From contig NZ_JBBEOG010000005.1 in assembly GCF_037860835.1 (NCBI RefSeq), positions 186,001 to 250,000 on the forward strand: a stretch of DNA of 64,000 nt, given 5' to 3'. Of this stretch, positions 1 to 8,953 are shown one piece after another (the stretch's first letter is position 1; each line of letters begins with the position of its first letter). Under the pieces are notes generated by a model. It was not told where the DNA came from, made no database searches, and worked only from the letters and a program-made list of their open reading frames with translations. Origin of the DNA: Aquipuribacter nitratireducens (GTDB taxonomy: Bacteria > Actinomycetota > Actinomycetes > Actinomycetales > JBBAYJ01). A program made the translations under genes and the position numbers.

Positions 1-562
1 TGGGCACCCGGACGCCCGCCTCCTCCAGCCGGGACCGCGATGCCCAGATGCCGAGGCCCGACTCGAACATCCCGACGGCGTACAGCGAGTCGTCGACCGT
101 CCCCTGGGCGCGCAGCGACGGCAGCAGGCCCGCCACGGCCTCGTCGTCGACGAGGCCGTCGAGAGGGGCGAGGGCGTCCTGGTAGACGTACGAGGCGACG
201 AGCGGGCCGTCGACCTCGACGAGGTCGGGCAGGGTGCCGGCGATGATCGCGGTCTGGACGACGTGGCCGTAGTCGCCCTCCGGCACGTCGACGACCTCGA
301 CGGTCGACGTGGTCGACGTCGTGTTCCACTCCTCGACGAGCGTGTCGAGCGCCTGCGTCTCCGCGTCCGTGCCGTCGTGCGTCCACAGGGTGAGCACGAC
401 CGGGCCGGCGTCCGCCGCGTCCGGCCCGACGCCGCCGCACGCGCCGGCCAGCAACGAGGCCGCCACGACGGCTCCCACGACCACCGACCGCACGGCGCCT
501 CGCGACCGGCGCTGCGTGGGGGGGCGCCGAGCGCCGGCGTGCGTCTGGGCAGCAGTCCTCAC
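1..562 (-). CDS. ABC transporter sugar-binding lipoprotein (3' part off the window)
   Basis: Extracellular solute-binding protein, family 1, which would hand a sugar or similar solute to an ABC importer. Reading leftward from GTG 562 gives a basic N-terminus, a hydrophobic stretch and a lipobox-like LAGAC, then a mature start 'LTLWTHDGTDAETQALD' typical of the fold (hydrophobic strand, then a helix containing 'TLVEEW') and 'GTLPDLVEVDGPLVASYVY'. About 187 codons are visible; the rest lies beyond base 1, so permease genes would be to the left. GTG 493, just before the hydrophobic stretch, is an equally plausible start. The family call is firm; the solute is unknown. Confidence 0.8.
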   Translation of the reverse strand, partial: MRTAAQTHAGARRPPTQRRSRGAVRSVVVGAVVAASLLAGACGGVGPDAADAGPVVLTLWTHDGTDAETQALDTLVEEWNTTSTTSTVEVVDVPEGDYGHVVQTAIIAGTLPDLVEVDGPLVASYVYQDALAPLDGLVDDEAVAGLLPSLRAQGTVDDSLYAVGMFESGLGIWASRSRLEEAGVRVP

Positions 563-618
563 GCGGTGCGTGATCGGCGCGGTCCGCCGTCTCCTGAGAC
601 GCTGCGTGGGCCGTCCGG

Positions 619-1803
619 GTGACGACCGGTCAGCGAGTCCGCCCGCCGGCCGATCCCCACTCCATGGCCGCGGTGACGGGCGCTGGACGCCGGGTCGACG
701 CGGTGACCGCGTCGACGGCGCTCGTCGTCGTCGTCCTCGGCGTCTTCGCGGCGTGGGCGGTCCAGGCGCTGTGGGTGACGACCGCGGGCGTGGCGGAGAC
801 GACGACGCGGGTCGCGGCGTACCAGCATCTGCAGGACGCTGTCGCCGCGCAGGCCTTCGCCGAGGCCGGCTACCGGCGAGCACCCTCCCCGGCTGCGCGG
901 CTCCGCCTCGACGCCGCTGTCGCCGACGTGGCCGCGAGCGCGGCCCGGCTGAGCACGGACGCCGACCGCGGCGACGGGGCGATGCTGTCGTACCTGCTCG
1001 TCCTCAACGACCGCTACGTCGACGAGGCGCGCCGGACCCTCGACGCCCCCGTCGACGGCGCGGTGGGCGACCGCGTGGCCGGACCGGCACTGGATGCCGT
1101 CGAGGACCTCGTGCAGGCCGCGATCGTGGCCGCCCAGGACGACGTCGCCCGGGCCGTGGACCGGCAGCGTCGTCTGGTGCAGTCCCTCGCCGTCCTCCTG
1201 CCCGCCGTGCTGTGCGTCGCGGCCGTCAGCCTCGCGCTCGGCGCCCGGGCGAACCGGGCGCGGGTCCACCGGCTCCACGACGTCGCCTCCGACGCGGAGC
1301 GCCGCGCTCAGGTCGACGCCCTCACGGGCATCGGCAACCGCCGGGCGTTCGAGCGTGCCTGGGCGACGCACCTGGCCACGGGAGACGCAGTGGCCGTCCT
1401 GCTGCTCGACGTCGACCACTTCAAGCAGGTGAACGACACGCACGGCCACACCGTGGGCGACGCCGTCCTCGTCGAGGTGGCCCGCCGGCTGCGTCGTGTG
1501 CTGCGACCCCGCGACGTGGTCGTGCGCCTCGGCGGCGACGAGTTCGCCGTCCTCCTCGTCGAGTGCACGGACGCGGACGCCACCGCGGTCCGGGTGCAGC
1601 AGGCCGTGACGCAGCCGCTGGCCGTCGGCGAGGTCGTCCTCGTCCCGTCCGTCAGCATCGGCATCACGACGCGGTCGTGGCAGGAGCTGTCGCGCGCGGT
1701 GCAGGACGCCGACACGGCCCTGTACGAGGCGAAGCGGCGGGGCCGCGGCACCTACTGCGTGGCGCCCACCACGTCGCTGACGGGATCGACCCCGACCCGC
1801 TGA
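619..1803 (+). CDS. Membrane-anchored diguanylate cyclase (GGDEF)
   Basis: Predicted to make cyclic di-GMP. The 394-residue protein has an N-terminal membrane segment (about residues 33-53), an extracytoplasmic-looking helical region rich in Ala/Asp, a second membrane segment (about 190-210, 'VLLPAVLCVAAVSLALG') and a C-terminal GGDEF domain beginning 'ALTGIGNRRAFERAW'. The catalytic GGDEF is intact near residue 304, and the metal-binding 'DVDHFKQVND' and 'HGHTVGD' motifs are present. The helical sensor region resembles four-helix-bundle sensors but no ligand can be named. ATG 664 is a possible shorter start. It stands alone, divergent from the sugar-binding lipoprotein. Confidence 0.88.
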   Translation: MTTGQRVRPPADPHSMAAVTGAGRRVDAVTASTALVVVVLGVFAAWAVQALWVTTAGVAETTTRVAAYQHLQDAVAAQAFAEAGYRRAPSPAARLRLDAAVADVAASAARLSTDADRGDGAMLSYLLVLNDRYVDEARRTLDAPVDGAVGDRVAGPALDAVEDLVQAAIVAAQDDVARAVDRQRRLVQSLAVLLPAVLCVAAVSLALGARANRARVHRLHDVASDAERRAQVDALTGIGNRRAFERAWATHLATGDAVAVLLLDVDHFKQVNDTHGHTVGDAVLVEVARRLRRVLRPRDVVVRLGGDEFAVLLVECTDADATAVRVQQAVTQPLAVGEVVLVPSVSIGITTRSWQELSRAVQDADTALYEAKRRGRGTYCVAPTTSLTGSTPTR

Positions 1804-1915
1804 CGCCCCCGCCCGCCGGAGGGACCGCAGGCGGTCGGCCACCCGGTTTCACGGTCGCTTCACGCGCCCTTCCTACGGTCGGCCCCGCCGCCGACCGTGC
1901 CATCGAGGAGCTCCC

Positions 1916-4213
1916 GTGCACTTCGCCTCCCACCGCCCCACGCGGACCCTGACCGTCGCCGTGACCGCTGGGCTGCTCGTCGCCGCGGGCGCCGCGCCCG
2001 CCTCTGCCGACCTCGTCGTGAACGGCGTCGACGACTCCATCGACACGACGATCGAGCAGATGGCCCTGAGCCTCGGTACCGGGGCGGAGACGACGACGAT
2101 CTACGTCGTCCCCGCCGACGACGACAACGACCCCGGCTGCAACTTCGACGGCCCGAGCGAGACGGTCACGGTCAACCTCGCCGTCGACGACCCGGCGGTC
2201 GCCACCGTCTCCCCGAGCAGCCTGGTCCTGTCCGCGTGCGGCTCGGCGGGCGCGCAGACCGTGACCGTCACCCCGGTCGGAGTGGGCACGGCCCTCGTCA
2301 CGACGACGGTCGCCGCGGGGACGAACAGGACCGGCGGGAGCTTCAGCATCGCGAACGCCCGCTTCCGGGCGAAGGTGTCCGAGGTGCCGAACACGCCCCC
2401 CACGGTCGCGGTCGTCGGCGTCGAGGAGGGCGGGCAGTACCCCAAGGGCTCGCTCGAGCGGCCGCAGTGCGTGGCGACGGACGTGGACGACTTCCCCGAG
2501 CCGCCCCACACCTCGACGTGGAACGCGCCCCTCACCGCCGTCACCGGCCCGTGGGCGGCCGACGGCATCGGCGTGCGCTACGCGATGTGCTCCTACGTCG
2601 ACTCCTTCGGCGTGCAGGTCCTCGCCCGCACGGGCTACGCGATCATCGACGACTCCGCGCCCGTCATCCAGCGGACCATCGACCCGGAGCGCGAGGAGAC
2701 CGGCTGGTACCGCGGCGACGTCTCCCTGTCGTACACGGTCGTCGAGAACCAGTCCCCGAGCTCGCTGCAGCCCCCGGTGGGGTGCGAGCCCGTCACGGTG
2801 ACCGCGGACACCGCGCTCACGACGTTCACGTGCGAGGCGACGAGCGCCGGCGGGACCAGGACCGTCGTCACGAACATCCGGCGCGACGCCACGGCGCCGG
2901 TCGTGAGCCCGACGACCACCGTCACCGGGGGAGGCACGCTCGTCGACGGCTGGTACACCGCCCCCGTCGACGTCACGTTCACGGCGACGGACGAGACGTC
3001 GCGGTTCCTCGTCGACGAGCGCGCGGTCCTCACGGCCTCGCGGACCGTGACGAGCAGCGGCGACGGCCAGGTCGTCGTGCCGAGCCCGGCCTTCACCGAC
3101 CGTGCCGGGAACTCCTCGGCCGTCGGCGCCGTCACCCGCACCGTCAAGGTCGACACGACCCCGCCGGCGGCCCCGACGGCGTCCCTCAGCACCGCCGCGA
3201 ACAGCGCGGGCTGGCACGACGCCCCCGTCACCGTGACCTTCGACGCCGCCGGGGACGTCGGCAGCGGAGTCGCGTCGTGCACCCCCGCCGTCACCGTCGA
3301 CGTCGACACGGCCGGCCGGACCGTGTCCGGCACGTGCACCGACCGTGCCGGTCACGTCAGTGCGACGACGCACGTGACCGTCCGGCTGGACCGAGGCGCG
3401 CCCGTCGTCACGCAGGCCGTGGTCGCGTCCGCCCCGACGGGGGCGAACGGCTGGCACACGAGCGACGTCGACGTCGACTTCACGGCGACCGACGCCCTGT
3501 CCGGACTGGTCGCCGCCACCGCCCGCGTGCGGAGCACGGGCGAGGGAGCCGCCGTGGAGGTCGCGAGCCCGGCGTTCACCGACCGCGCGGGCAACACCGT
3601 CCCCGCCGGTGCCGTGGCGACGACCGTCAAGGTCGACAGCACGCCGCCGGCGACACCCGTCTTCGTCGGCGGGCCGTCGGGCAGCCACTACTTCGGGCAG
3701 GTTCCGGCTGCGCCCACGTGCACCTCGACGGACAGCGGGTCCGGCCTCGCCGCCTGCGTCGTCACGGGCGGGGGCACGACGGTCGGCAGCCACACCTGGA
3801 CGGCGACCGCCACCGACCACGCCGGACTCACGAGCACGGCGGTCGTGCGCTACGACGTGCTGCCGTGGCGGACGAACGGCTTCTACGCGCCCGTCGACAC
3901 CTCGAGCGGTGTCGTCAACACCGTCAAGGGCGGTAGCACCGTCCCGGTCAAGTTCGAGCTCTTCGCCGGGCCCACGGAGCTCACCTCGGTGCAGGACGTC
4001 ACGCTCGGCGCCACCAAGGGCTCCTGCCTCGCCGGCGCGATCCTCGACGAGGTCGAGCTGCTCGCGAGCGGCAGCACCTCGCTCCGGTACGACGCCACGG
4101 CCGGGCACTTCCAGTACAACTGGAAGACCCCGACCGGCGCTGCCTGCTACACCCTGACCATGACCGCCCGCGACGGCACCACGACCGCCGTCGCGCGGTT
4201 CCGGACCCGGTAG
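1916..4213 (+). CDS. Secreted multi-domain protein with C-terminal PxKF domain
   Basis: A 765-residue exported protein of unknown job. A GAGGAG ribosome binding site precedes GTG 1916, and residues 1-33 look like a signal peptide ending near 'APASA'. The body is a chain of beta-rich Ig-like/HYR-like modules marked by repeated 'FTDRAGN' and 'TVKVD(T/S)TPPA' phrases. The last 110 residues match the PxKF domain pattern, with 'NTVKGGSTVPVKFELF' and a closing 'LRYDATAGHFQYNWKTP...CYTLTMTARDGTTT'. Such modules usually occur at the end of actinobacterial surface or secreted proteins. No catalytic motif or sortase signal is visible, so an adhesive or structural role is only inference. Confidence 0.8.
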   Translation: MHFASHRPTRTLTVAVTAGLLVAAGAAPASADLVVNGVDDSIDTTIEQMALSLGTGAETTTIYVVPADDDNDPGCNFDGPSETVTVNLAVDDPAVATVSPSSLVLSACGSAGAQTVTVTPVGVGTALVTTTVAAGTNRTGGSFSIANARFRAKVSEVPNTPPTVAVVGVEEGGQYPKGSLERPQCVATDVDDFPEPPHTSTWNAPLTAVTGPWAADGIGVRYAMCSYVDSFGVQVLARTGYAIIDDSAPVIQRTIDPEREETGWYRGDVSLSYTVVENQSPSSLQPPVGCEPVTVTADTALTTFTCEATSAGGTRTVVTNIRRDATAPVVSPTTTVTGGGTLVDGWYTAPVDVTFTATDETSRFLVDERAVLTASRTVTSSGDGQVVVPSPAFTDRAGNSSAVGAVTRTVKVDTTPPAAPTASLSTAANSAGWHDAPVTVTFDAAGDVGSGVASCTPAVTVDVDTAGRTVSGTCTDRAGHVSATTHVTVRLDRGAPVVTQAVVASAPTGANGWHTSDVDVDFTATDALSGLVAATARVRSTGEGAAVEVASPAFTDRAGNTVPAGAVATTVKVDSTPPATPVFVGGPSGSHYFGQVPAAPTCTSTDSGSGLAACVVTGGGTTVGSHTWTATATDHAGLTSTAVVRYDVLPWRTNGFYAPVDTSSGVVNTVKGGSTVPVKFELFAGPTELTSVQDVTLGATKGSCLAGAILDEVELLASGSTSLRYDATAGHFQYNWKTPTGAACYTLTMTARDGTTTAVARFRTR

Positions 4214-4364
4214 CCGTACCGGAGGGCCGTCGGGGAGGGCCGCCGCGGAACGCACCGCCGCGCGCTCACGTTGTGCACGGCGGGTGCCGATCCCGGTTGT
4301 ACCGTGAGCAGCGGCCCTCTCTCGCCGGAGATCCTCCGGCGCACCCTCGACGAGCAGGACGGAC

Positions 4365-5840
4365 ATGAGCACGATCGCGCGCGGCCGCCACGTCCGCGAC
4401 CCGCGCCACCCCGTCGCGTCCCTGCTGGTGCGGGGGGCGCTCACGGCTGTGGCCGTCGTCGTGGTCGTCTCGCTCAGTGCCGCCGCGGTCCTCGTCCGCC
4501 AGCTCGACGGCAACATCGTCGCCGCCGACGTCGAGGCGCTCCTCGAGGACCGTCCGACGCCGGAGCCGGAGGCGACCGAGGCGCTCAACATCCTCGTGCT
4601 CGGCGCGGACCGGGCCGAGGGGGAGGCCGTCGACCTCGGCAGCTCGGTCGAGCAGAGCCGGCGCGCGGACACGACGATCCTCGTCCACCTCGCCGCGGAC
4701 CGGGACAGCGCCACCCTCGTCAGCATCCCCCGCGACTCCATGGTCCAGGGCCCGGCGTGCCTCCTCGAGGACGGCACGCGCACCGACGCCGGACTCATCC
4801 AGTTCAACGCCGCCTTCGAGCACGGCGGCGTCGCCTGCACGATCAACACCGTGGAGGAGACGACGGGCGTCTTCATCGACCACTACGTCGTCGTCGACTA
4901 CGACGGGTTCCTCGACATCGTCGACGCGCTCGGCGGGGTGCGGGTCTGCCTCCCGGAAGCGGTCGACGACAGCTTCTCCGGTCTCGACCTCCCCGCGGGC
5001 GAGCAGACGGTCCGCGGCGACCAGGCCCTCGCCTACGTCCGCGCCCGCAAGATCGGTGACGGGTCCGACCTCGGCCGCATCGAGCGCCAGCAGGCGTTCA
5101 TCGCCTCGATGGTCCAGCAGGCGACGAGCACGGGGCTCCTCGCCCGACCGAACCGCCTCATCAGCGTGCTCGACGCCGGGACGCGCTCGCTCACCACCGA
5201 CCCCGGGCTGGCCAGCGTGACGGCGCTCGCGAGCGTCGCGCGCTCGGTCCAGGCGCTGCCGGCGGACCGGGTGCGCTTCGTCACCGTGCCCACCGAGCCG
5301 TGGCCGCAGGACGAGAACCGGGTCGTGTGGACCCCGGCCGCCGACGAGCTGTGGGCGTCGATCCGGGAGGACGCGCCGCTGCCCGGCAGCGAGCCGAGCG
5401 CGCCGCCGAGCCCCGAGCCGAGCCCGACGCAGGCCCCCGATCCGCTCACGGTGTCGCCGGCCGAGATCACCGTCGACGTCGTCAACGCGGGCGCCCGGGG
5501 CGGCGCCGCGGGCGACGCCGCGACCGACCTGCGGATCCAGGGCTTCACCGTCGGCGCGATCCTCAACGGCGACGAGGAGGTCGACGGCGTCCGGCTCGTC
5601 GTGCCACCCGGCCAGGAGGAGGCGGCGCGGACCGTGCTCGAGGCGTTCCCGGACGCCGAGCTCGTGGCCGCCACGGACGGCGAGCGCATCCGGGTCGAGC
5701 TGGGCTCCGGCGCGCCGTTCGTCCAGGAGGTCCCCAACCGCCTCGGCGACGAGCCGCTGCCGCAGCGCACCCTGCCGCCGGACCCGGGTGCCAGCCCCTC
5801 GCTGTCGGTGCGCGCCGCCACCGACGACATCTGCGCCTGA
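4365..5840 (+). CDS. LytR-CpsA-Psr (LCP) family protein with LytR_C domain
   Basis: LCP proteins transfer undecaprenyl-linked glycopolymers onto peptidoglycan outside the cell. This 491-residue protein has one N-terminal membrane segment (about residues 24-46), an LCP domain starting 'ALNILVLGADRAEGE' with the conserved 'RRADTTILVHLA', 'VSIPRDSMV', 'VVDYDGFLDIVDALGGV' and 'ALAYVRARK', then a Pro/Ser-rich spacer and a C-terminal LytR_C domain ('ITVDVVNAGARGGAAGDAA'). The Arg and Asp residues of the LCP phosphate-binding pocket are present. ATG 4365 follows a GAGCAGGAC-type binding site. A second LytR_C protein lies at the right edge of the window (63428-64000). Confidence 0.92.
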   Translation: MSTIARGRHVRDPRHPVASLLVRGALTAVAVVVVVSLSAAAVLVRQLDGNIVAADVEALLEDRPTPEPEATEALNILVLGADRAEGEAVDLGSSVEQSRRADTTILVHLAADRDSATLVSIPRDSMVQGPACLLEDGTRTDAGLIQFNAAFEHGGVACTINTVEETTGVFIDHYVVVDYDGFLDIVDALGGVRVCLPEAVDDSFSGLDLPAGEQTVRGDQALAYVRARKIGDGSDLGRIERQQAFIASMVQQATSTGLLARPNRLISVLDAGTRSLTTDPGLASVTALASVARSVQALPADRVRFVTVPTEPWPQDENRVVWTPAADELWASIREDAPLPGSEPSAPPSPEPSPTQAPDPLTVSPAEITVDVVNAGARGGAAGDAATDLRIQGFTVGAILNGDEEVDGVRLVVPPGQEEAARTVLEAFPDAELVAATDGERIRVELGSGAPFVQEVPNRLGDEPLPQRTLPPDPGASPSLSVRAATDDICA

Positions 5841-5845
5841 CCCTC

Positions 5846-5901
5846 GCGCCACGACCCCTGCGCCACGACCCCTGCGCCACGACCCCTGTGCCACGACCCC
5901 T
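5846..5901. repeat. Four tandem copies of a 14-bp unit
   Basis: GCGCCACGACCCCT is repeated head to tail four times immediately after the LCP stop codon; the last copy differs by one base (GTGCC). The same core, GCGCCACGACCCC, recurs in both copies of the 52-bp repeat at 5954-6056, so this spacer carries the motif six times in about 210 bases. Confidence 0.9.
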
Positions 5902-5913
5902 GTGGCGCAGGGG
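5869..5913 (+). terminator. Hairpin formed by the 14-bp repeats, likely terminator of the LCP gene
   Basis: CCCCTGCGCCAC at 5869-5880 is perfectly complementary to GTGGCGCAGGGG at 5902-5913, a 12-bp stem with a 21-base loop. Other copies of the repeat can pair with the same arm, so alternative hairpins are possible. There is no T tract, which is common for GC-rich actinobacterial terminators. Confidence 0.55.
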
Positions 5914-5953
5914 GGGTAGACGTGGAACGGGGCGTTTCGGCGCTCTACTCCCT

Positions 5954-6056
5954 GCGGCGCAGTGCTTCTGGACGCGGGGCCGGGCGCGCCGGGCGCCACG
6001 ACCCCGCGGCGCAGTGCTTCTGGACGCGGGGCCGGGCGCGCCGGGCGCCACGACCC
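5954..6056. repeat. Two direct copies of a 52-bp repeat
   Basis: A block beginning GCGGCGCAGTGCTTCTGGA occurs at 5954-6004 and again, almost unchanged, at 6006-6056. Each copy ends with GCGCCACGACCC, the core of the 14-bp tandem repeat just upstream, and contains a GGCGCGCC palindrome. No open reading frame in this spacer looks like protein. Confidence 0.85.
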
Positions 6057-6112
6057 GGTCCGTGCGCGTCCGGCAGCGCGCCGCGCACCCGTTAGGCTGT
6101 CCGACGTCGCAT

Positions 6113-6201
6113 GGAGGCGTCGCCTAGTGGCCTATGGCGCCCGCCTGCTAAGCGGGTTGGGGGTTGTAACCCCCTCGCGGGTTCAAATCCCGCCGCCTCC
6201 G
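6113..6201 (+). tRNA. tRNA-Ser(GCT)
   Basis: The acceptor arms GGAGGCG (6113-6119) and CGCCTCC (6194-6200) pair perfectly. The anticodon loop CTGCTAA reads GCT, which decodes AGC/AGU serine codons. A long variable arm with a GGGGGTTG/AACCCCC-type stem and the T loop GTTCAAATC are present, as expected for a class II tRNA. The 3' CCA is not encoded. Confidence 0.95.
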
Positions 6202-6207
6202 CACCGT

Positions 6208-6238
6208 GGGGCCCGGTCCCGGACAGGGGCCGGGCCCC
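6208..6238 (+). terminator. Hairpin after tRNA-Ser
   Basis: GGGGCCCGG pairs with CCGGGCCCC in a 9-bp perfect stem, which continues inward through a wobble and three more G-C pairs. It starts seven bases after the tRNA and lies between the tRNA and the convergent Nudix gene, so it may serve both strands. Confidence 0.65.
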
Positions 6239-6257
6239 GACGCGTCCCCGATCCCGC

Positions 6258-6905
6258 TCAGTCGAGCTCGGTCGGCAGCGACGGGTCCCGGTGGTGGGCG
6301 AGGCAGCGATGGAGCTCGTAGGCGGTGACGCGGCCCTCGGACAGCGGCGGCAGCTCGTCGAGGCCGAACCAGCCGGTCTCGAGGGTCTCGAGGGCGTCCG
6401 GGGCGCCGAGCGACACGACCCTGCAGAGGAAGAACAGCTTGACGACCGCGACCGGCAGGGGCGGGGTGTGCCCGCGTGCGTCCCGGTCCCAGCAGCCGAC
6501 GAGCTTCACGACGTCGACCTCGGCGCCCGCCTCCTCGCGGACCTCGCGGACGACCGCCTGGACGGGGGTGTCGCCCGGGTCGGCCCAGCCGCCGGGCAGG
6601 GACCACAGGCCGTCGATGCGCTCCCGCATGAGCAGCACCCGCTCGTGCTCGTCGAAGCACGCGCCGCGGACGTCGACCTTGGGGGTGGCGTACCCGCTGT
6701 CGCGGCCGAGCTCGACCGCGAGCTCGACCGAGTCGGCCCCCGACACCGTCGAGAGGAGGTCGACCGCGAGCGCGGCCACCGCCTGGTAGCGGTCGGTGTC
6801 GTAGTCGTTCTCCGCGTACGTCAGCCCGTCCTGGGCGAGCGCCGCGAGCCGCACAGCCGCGCGGCGCACGCGCTCGCCCGGGTGGTCGGGGTCGAGCGGG
6901 CTCAT
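6258..6905 (-). CDS. Nudix hydrolase with Nudix N-terminal helper domain
   Basis: Hydrolase of a nucleoside diphosphate linked to another moiety; the substrate is unknown. Of the 215 residues, the first 60 ('ERVRRAAVRLAALAQDGL...DRYQAVAALAVDLL') match the N-terminal helical domain found before some Nudix domains. The Nudix box is 'GWADPGDTPVQAVVREVREE', with Asp where the first Glu is usual; the REVREEAG core is intact. ATG 6905 overlaps the stop of the upstream penicillin-binding protein gene (ATGA), so the two are probably translated together. The family call is firm. Confidence 0.9.
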   Translation of the reverse strand: MSPLDPDHPGERVRRAAVRLAALAQDGLTYAENDYDTDRYQAVAALAVDLLSTVSGADSVELAVELGRDSGYATPKVDVRGACFDEHERVLLMRERIDGLWSLPGGWADPGDTPVQAVVREVREEAGAEVDVVKLVGCWDRDARGHTPPLPVAVVKLFFLCRVVSLGAPDALETLETGWFGLDELPPLSEGRVTAYELHRCLAHHRDPSLPTELD

Positions 6906-8890
6906 CCGAGCAGCCGGAGGAAGGTCTCGGCGACGGGCACCGCGACCCGGCTGCCGCTGCCGCCGTCCTCCACGAGCACCGCGAAGGCGACGTCGCCCTG
7001 GAAGCCGATCGTCCACGCGTGGGTGCGCGGCGGCTGCTCGGTGCCGTACTCGGCGGTGCCGGTCTTCGCGTGGACGGGGTCGCCGGGCACGTCCGCGAGG
7101 GCGGTGGCGGTGCCGTCCGTGACGACGTCGCGCATGAGGTCGCGGACGGTGGCGAGGACCGCCGCGTCCGGCTGCGGGGCCTCGACCGCCTCGGGTGCGG
7201 GGTCGAGGACGAGGCGGGGCTGCCGCCACTCGCCGGCGGCGACCGTCGCGGCCACCTGTGCCATGGCGAGCGGGCTCGCGAGCACCCGACCCTGCCCGAT
7301 GCTTGCGGCGGCCTTCTCCACGTCGGACTCCTCCACGGGGACCGAGCCGGTCGCGGTCGGCACACCGGCGCCCCACTCCCCGCCCAGGCCGAACCCGGCG
7401 GCGACGTCGGCGAGCGCGCCGGCCTCCAGCTGGTCCGCCAGCCCGACGAACGCGGTGTTGCACGAGCGGGCGAAGTCGGTGCGGAACGGCACGTCCCCGA
7501 GCTCGGAGTCCTCGACGTTGCCGAAGGCGCGGCCGTCGACGGTCGCCGTCCGCGGGCACGGCACGGTCTGCTCCGGCGTCACGAGACCCTGCTCGAGGAA
7601 CGTCGCCGTGCTCACCGCCTTGAACGTGGACCCCGGCGGGTAGGTGCCGGTGAGTGCCCGGTCGGTGCCGGTGACGGGGGTGTTCGCGACCGCGAGCACG
7701 TCACCGGTCGGGACGTCGATCGCGACGACGGCGACGTTGCCGTTGCCCTCGGCGGCGCTCGCCGCCGCCTGGTCGGCGGCGTTCTGGACGTCGACGTCGA
7801 GCGTGAGCCGCACGTCGTCCCCGGGGACCGCGTCCTGGGTGAAGAGGCCGGTCCGCTGCTCACCCGCCGCGGCGACGACGCTGAAGCCGGCCGTCCCCGC
7901 GAGCCGCTCGTCGTACTGCCGCAGCAGACCGGACAGGCCGGTGACGTCGCCCGGCTGGATGCGCCCGCCCGACTCCTCGACGAGCTCGGCCGTCGCAGGA
8001 CCGACCCGTCCGAGGGTGGCGCGGGCGAAGGCCCGGGTGGGCGCGAGGGGCTGCTGCCCCTCGCGGAAGACGACCCCGGTCTGGGCGCGGACGACGTCGC
8101 GGACGGGGTCGTAGTCCTCGCGCCGCAGCGTGATGACGGGCACGAACTCGTCGGGCCCCGCGGCCTCCACCCGCTCGGCCAGACCTGCACCGTCGATGCC
8201 GACGGCCCCGGCGAGGGCGCTCGTGAGCGCGTCGAGGTCCTCGACGCGGGAGGGCTGCACGCCGATCTCCACGACGTTGCGGGGCTCGACGACGGGCTCG
8301 CCGTCCCGGCCCAGCACGTCGCCGCGCTCGGGCACCTCCCGCTCCGACGCCAGGACCGCGCCCTCGGTGAGGTCCGGGTGGACCGTGCTCGTGGTGACGT
8401 CCGCCTGCCACGTGCCGCCGCTCGTGTCGAAGGCGCCGAGGACCCCGCCGGACCCCTCGTCGGCGGAGCGGGTGGCGACGACGGTGACGTCGTAGGTCCA
8501 GCCGTCGGCCCCGAACGGCCACGTCACCGTCAGCGAGCCGGAGGCGGAGTCGCCGACGCGCTGCACGGGGCCCAGGGCGATGCTCTCCGGCCACACGGGC
8601 GTCAGCTCGTCGTCGCCCTCGCCGGGCACCGGTTCCCCGACGAGCTCCGCGGGTGAGACACCGGCGAGCCCGTCCGTGATGGCCGCGTACGGGACCTCGT
8701 CCGGGAACAGCCCGAGGTCACGGGCGCCCCAGCGCTCGACGACGCTGGCGAGGGCCTGCTGTGCCGCCTCGTCCGCGTTCGCCTCGCGCTGCTGCGGCAC
8801 GACGACGACCGCGTACGCCGCGACCCCGCCGACCCCCAGCACCACCAGCAGACCGAGCACCCACCACAGCCACCCCCGCGCACCGCTCAC
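6902..8890 (-). CDS. Class B penicillin-binding protein (transpeptidase)
   Basis: Cross-links peptidoglycan outside the membrane. The 662-residue protein has one N-terminal membrane anchor (about residues 8-28), an NTF2-like MecA_N-type domain (about 35-150), a PBP dimerisation region and a transpeptidase domain. All three active-site motifs are visible: STFK (near residue 420), SCN (near 477) and KTG in 'HAKTGTAEYG' (near 609). This is the common actinobacterial MecA_N-type PBP rather than a division-cluster FtsI. GTG 8890 starts the membrane segment directly. It lies downstream of a tiny ORF and PEPCK on the same strand, and overlaps the Nudix gene by four bases. Confidence 0.93.
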   Translation of the reverse strand: MSGARGWLWWVLGLLVVLGVGGVAAYAVVVVPQQREANADEAAQQALASVVERWGARDLGLFPDEVPYAAITDGLAGVSPAELVGEPVPGEGDDELTPVWPESIALGPVQRVGDSASGSLTVTWPFGADGWTYDVTVVATRSADEGSGGVLGAFDTSGGTWQADVTTSTVHPDLTEGAVLASEREVPERGDVLGRDGEPVVEPRNVVEIGVQPSRVEDLDALTSALAGAVGIDGAGLAERVEAAGPDEFVPVITLRREDYDPVRDVVRAQTGVVFREGQQPLAPTRAFARATLGRVGPATAELVEESGGRIQPGDVTGLSGLLRQYDERLAGTAGFSVVAAAGEQRTGLFTQDAVPGDDVRLTLDVDVQNAADQAAASAAEGNGNVAVVAIDVPTGDVLAVANTPVTGTDRALTGTYPPGSTFKAVSTATFLEQGLVTPEQTVPCPRTATVDGRAFGNVEDSELGDVPFRTDFARSCNTAFVGLADQLEAGALADVAAGFGLGGEWGAGVPTATGSVPVEESDVEKAAASIGQGRVLASPLAMAQVAATVAAGEWRQPRLVLDPAPEAVEAPQPDAAVLATVRDLMRDVVTDGTATALADVPGDPVHAKTGTAEYGTEQPPRTHAWTIGFQGDVAFAVLVEDGGSGSRVAVPVAETFLRLLG

Positions 8891-8953
8891 CCGGGCGATG
8901 CTGCCAGAGGGGGTGGACGCGTCAGGCCCCGCGTCGAGGAGGACCGGCGGGGA

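Noticed and set aside
5846-6056. A CRISPR array
   Set aside because: The units are 14-bp tandem and 52-bp direct repeats without unique spacers, and no cas genes are present.
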